Of a stretch of 6,611 bases of DNA, positions 4,575 through 6,611 are shown one piece after another; positions within the stretch are counted from its first letter, which is position 1, and each line of letters opens with the position of its first letter. The stretch is from Quisquiliibacterium sp. (GTDB lineage Bacteria; Pseudomonadota; Gammaproteobacteria; Burkholderiales; Burkholderiaceae_E). The stretch spans positions 1 to 6,611 of the forward strand of contig JAURMJ010000238.1 in assembly GCA_030830765.1 (NCBI GenBank), read 5' to 3'. Under the pieces are notes generated by a model, which made no database searches, was not told where the DNA came from, and saw only the letters and a list, made by a program, of their open reading frames with translations. The translations under genes were made by a program, and so were the position numbers.

Positions 4575-6464
4575 ATGAACCTGGAGAGCTTTCATCGGCA
4601 GTCCATCGAAGACCGTGAGGGATTCTGGGCAAAGCAGGCCGAACTGATTCACTGGAACAAACCGTTTGGCCAGGTTCTTGATTACTCCAAGCCGCCGTTT
4701 GCCCGCTGGTTCCTCGGCGGCGAAACCAATCTTTGTTTCAACGCAATCGACCGGCATCTGGCGAGCCAGGCTGACAAGCCGGCGCTGATCTATGTGTCGA
4801 CTGAGACCGGCGAGGAGGACACCTACTCATTCAGGCAACTGCACGAGGAGGTCATGCGCATGGCCGCGATCATGATCGAGCAGGGGGTTGGCAAAGGCGA
4901 CAGGGTGCTGGTCTACATGCCAATGGTCCCGCAGGCTGTCTTCGCGATGCTTGCCTGTGCTCGGATCGGTGCAATTCACTCGGTGGTTTTCGGTGGCTTT
5001 GCGGCCCACAGTCTGGCAAGCCGGATCGACGATGCAACTCCGAAGCTGATCGTCTCGGCGGATGCCGGATCGCGCGCAGGCAAGGTCGTGCCTTACAAGC
5101 ACCTTCTGGACGAAGCGATCGAGTTGTCTGCACACAAGCCTTCCTGCGTGCTGATGGTCGATCGCAAGCTTGCCCCGATGACCCGCATCGAGGGGCGCGA
5201 CCTGGACTACGCGTCACAGCGCGAAAAGCATCTCGATGCGCAGGTGCCGGTCACCTGGCTCGAATCCAATGAGATCAGCTACACGCTGTACACCTCAGGG
5301 ACCACTGGTAAGCCCAAAGGGGTGCAGCGCGATGTCGGCGGCTACGCTGTTGCGCTGGCGGCGTCGATGAAGCACATCTACTGCGGCAACGCAGGCGAGA
5401 CCTATTTTTCGTCCAGCGACATCGGCTGGGTGGTCGGCCATTCATATATCGTCTATGGCCCATTGCTGGCCGGGATGGCGACGATCGTTTATGAGGGGAC
5501 TCCGGTGAGACCTGACGCCGGCATTCTGTGGCGGCTCGTCGAGAAGTATCAGGTCACCGTGATGTTCTCGGCGCCGACTGCAATCCGTGTCCTGAAGAAG
5601 CAGGATCCCGCCTATTTGACTGCGCATGACACCTCGAGCCTGCGCGCTCTGTTCCTGGCCGGTGAGCCGCTGGACGAACCGACTGCCCAATGGATCGAGG
5701 AGGGACTTGGCCGGCCGATCATCGACAACTACTGGCAGACGGAAACCGGCTGGCCGATCCTGACGGTGGCGCATGGCATCGAGAAGACGCCAACCCGGCT
5801 GGGCAGTCCGGGCATGCCGATGTATGGCTATGACGTGCGACTGCTGCATGAGCAGACCGGCGAGCAGGTTGGTGTCAACGAGAAGGGGGTGGTCGCGATT
5901 ATGCCGCCGCTGCCGCCTGGTTGCATGCAGACGGTCTGGGGAGATGATGAGCGCTTCGTCGACACCTACTTCAGCAGCATCCCCGGCAAGCTTGTCTACT
6001 CGACCTTCGATTGGGGCGTTCGTGATGCCGATGGTTACTACTTCATCCTCGGGCGTACCGACGATGTGATCAATGTCGCCGGGCATCGCCTGGGCACGCG
6101 CGAGATCGAGGAGTCAATCTCCAGCCATTCGAGTGTGGCCGAGTGTGCGGTGGTTGGCGTGGCCGATCAGCTCAAGGGTCAAGTGGCCATGGCATTCGCC
6201 GTGCTCAAGGACCCGACAGTGATTGCAACAACTTCAGGCCGCCTGGCGCTTGAGGGTGAAATCATGAAGGTGGTCGACAATCAGCTGGGCGCGATTGCGA
6301 GGCCATCACGTGTGCACTTCGTCACGCTGTTACCCAAGACGCGATCGGGCAAAGTGCTGCGTCGTGCGATCCAGGCACTGTGCGAGCGCCGCGATCCCGG
6401 TGATCTGACCACGATTGAAGACCAGGCTGCGCTTGAGCAGGTTCGCGAAGCGCTAGCGATCTGA
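4575..6464 (+). CDS. prpE: Propionyl-CoA synthetase (propionate-CoA ligase)
   Basis: This 629-residue cytoplasmic AMP-forming acyl-CoA synthetase activates propionate with ATP and CoA through a propionyl-AMP intermediate. It feeds the methylcitrate cycle or, in PHB producers, 3-hydroxyvalerate synthesis. The length matches the PrpE family (about 628). The phosphate-binding loop TSGTTGKPKG is at 240-249, YWQTETGW at 386-393, the hinge region GRTDDVIN at 493-500, and the C-terminal PKTRSGK ends at Lys593. Lys593 is the adenylation lysine, reversibly acetylated in Salmonella PrpE (Lys592). PrpE rather than acetyl-CoA synthetase is favoured by LAGEP, with Ala362 where Acs has Val, and by YWQTETGW in place of the Acs WWQTETGG. 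The ATG at 4575 has AGGAG at 4561-4565, 9 nt upstream. No prpB, prpC, prpD or prpR is in view, so the gene appears to stand alone. It is divergent from the C40 gene and its stop nearly touches that of the next convergent gene. Confidence 0.95.
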   Translation: MNLESFHRQSIEDREGFWAKQAELIHWNKPFGQVLDYSKPPFARWFLGGETNLCFNAIDRHLASQADKPALIYVSTETGEEDTYSFRQLHEEVMRMAAIMIEQGVGKGDRVLVYMPMVPQAVFAMLACARIGAIHSVVFGGFAAHSLASRIDDATPKLIVSADAGSRAGKVVPYKHLLDEAIELSAHKPSCVLMVDRKLAPMTRIEGRDLDYASQREKHLDAQVPVTWLESNEISYTLYTSGTTGKPKGVQRDVGGYAVALAASMKHIYCGNAGETYFSSSDIGWVVGHSYIVYGPLLAGMATIVYEGTPVRPDAGILWRLVEKYQVTVMFSAPTAIRVLKKQDPAYLTAHDTSSLRALFLAGEPLDEPTAQWIEEGLGRPIIDNYWQTETGWPILTVAHGIEKTPTRLGSPGMPMYGYDVRLLHEQTGEQVGVNEKGVVAIMPPLPPGCMQTVWGDDERFVDTYFSSIPGKLVYSTFDWGVRDADGYYFILGRTDDVINVAGHRLGTREIEESISSHSSVAECAVVGVADQLKGQVAMAFAVLKDPTVIATTSGRLALEGEIMKVVDNQLGAIARPSRVHFVTLLPKTRSGKVLRRAIQALCERRDPGDLTTIEDQAALEQVREALAI

Positions 6465-6472
6465 GGTGTCTG

Positions 6473-6611
6473 TCAGACGCTCAGCGGTTCCTCGCTGAGC
6501 GCACCGATCTGCTCGCGCAATTCGAGGATCCGGTCCTGCCAGTAACGTTCAGTGCCGAACCAGGGAAATGCTGCCGGGAAGGCCGGATCATCCCAGCGTC
6601 GTGCGATCCAG
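6473..6611 (-). CDS. 3' end of an unrecognised gene (partial, runs off the right edge)
   Basis: On the minus strand one frame is open from the window edge to a TGA at 6473-6475, giving about 45 C-terminal residues. The peptide is rich in aromatic residues and acidic near the end. It includes WDDPAFPAAFPWFGTERYW, followed by a helix-like segment with Leu/Glu/Arg spacing (DRILELREQIGAL) and the end SEEPLSV. Such composition looks like real protein, and its stop falls only 8 nt from the prpE stop, as expected for tightly packed convergent genes. I do not recognise the family. Too little is visible to name a function. Confidence 0.6.
   Translation of the reverse strand, partial: WIARRWDDPAFPAAFPWFGTERYWQDRILELREQIGALSEEPLSV
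6478..6501. terminator. Hairpin at the prpE convergent junction, possible bidirectional terminator
   Basis: CGCTCAGCG (6478-6486) and CGCTGAGCG (6493-6501) form a perfect 9-bp GC-rich stem around a 6-nt loop. It starts 14 nt after the prpE stop and lies within the last codons of the convergent gene. Neither strand has a T-run after the stem, so it is not a standard intrinsic terminator. It could still stabilise both 3' ends or assist termination. Confidence 0.35.

Overview
This window looks like an ordinary chromosomal stretch from a moderately GC-rich proteobacterium that makes and uses polyhydroxybutyrate (PHB). A PHB-accumulating betaproteobacterium, perhaps Burkholderiales, is my best guess. 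That placement is an inference from gene content: a (R)-3-hydroxybutyrate dehydrogenase beside a 3HB-oligomer-hydrolase-like protein, a PrpE-type propionyl-CoA synthetase, an MepS-like NlpC/P60 peptidase and a Fur-type iron regulatory site. I see no rRNA, tRNA, insertion sequence, CRISPR array or phage gene.

Layout, left to right. Positions 1-201 hold the probable 3' end of an unrecognised plus-strand gene. It converges on bdh (minus strand, 223-1005), a textbook 3-hydroxybutyrate dehydrogenase with every active-site residue in its expected place. Only 46 nt separate the bdh start from the divergent alpha/beta hydrolase (plus, 1052-1900). A YoaB-like RidA-family gene follows on the same strand (1952-2302). 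The hydrolase and bdh plausibly act in sequence: 3HB oligomers to 3-hydroxybutyrate to acetoacetate. RidA is probably co-transcribed with the hydrolase, and its role there is unknown.

The middle is minus-strand. A solitary periplasmic Fe(III)-binding protein of the FbpA/FutA type (2332-3384) converges on ridA with no permease or ATPase gene beside it. Its upstream region carries a perfect 10+10 bp palindrome matching a Fur box, abutting a strong extended -10 on the correct strand, so iron-responsive repression is well supported. Upstream of that, also on the minus strand, is an exported C40 (NlpC/P60) cell-wall peptidase (start 4306, or less likely 4417).

The right part is prpE (plus, 4575-6464), a full-length propionyl-CoA synthetase with an intact AMP-binding core and the regulatory acetylation lysine. 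It ends 8 nt from the stop of a convergent, unrecognised minus-strand gene that runs off the window at 6611. A perfect 9-bp hairpin covers that junction.

I found no new multi-gene defence or mobile system. The observations most worth a second look are the Fur-controlled orphan iron-binding protein, the apparent loss of the usual catalytic Asp in the hydrolase, and the tight divergent bdh/hydrolase/ridA arrangement.
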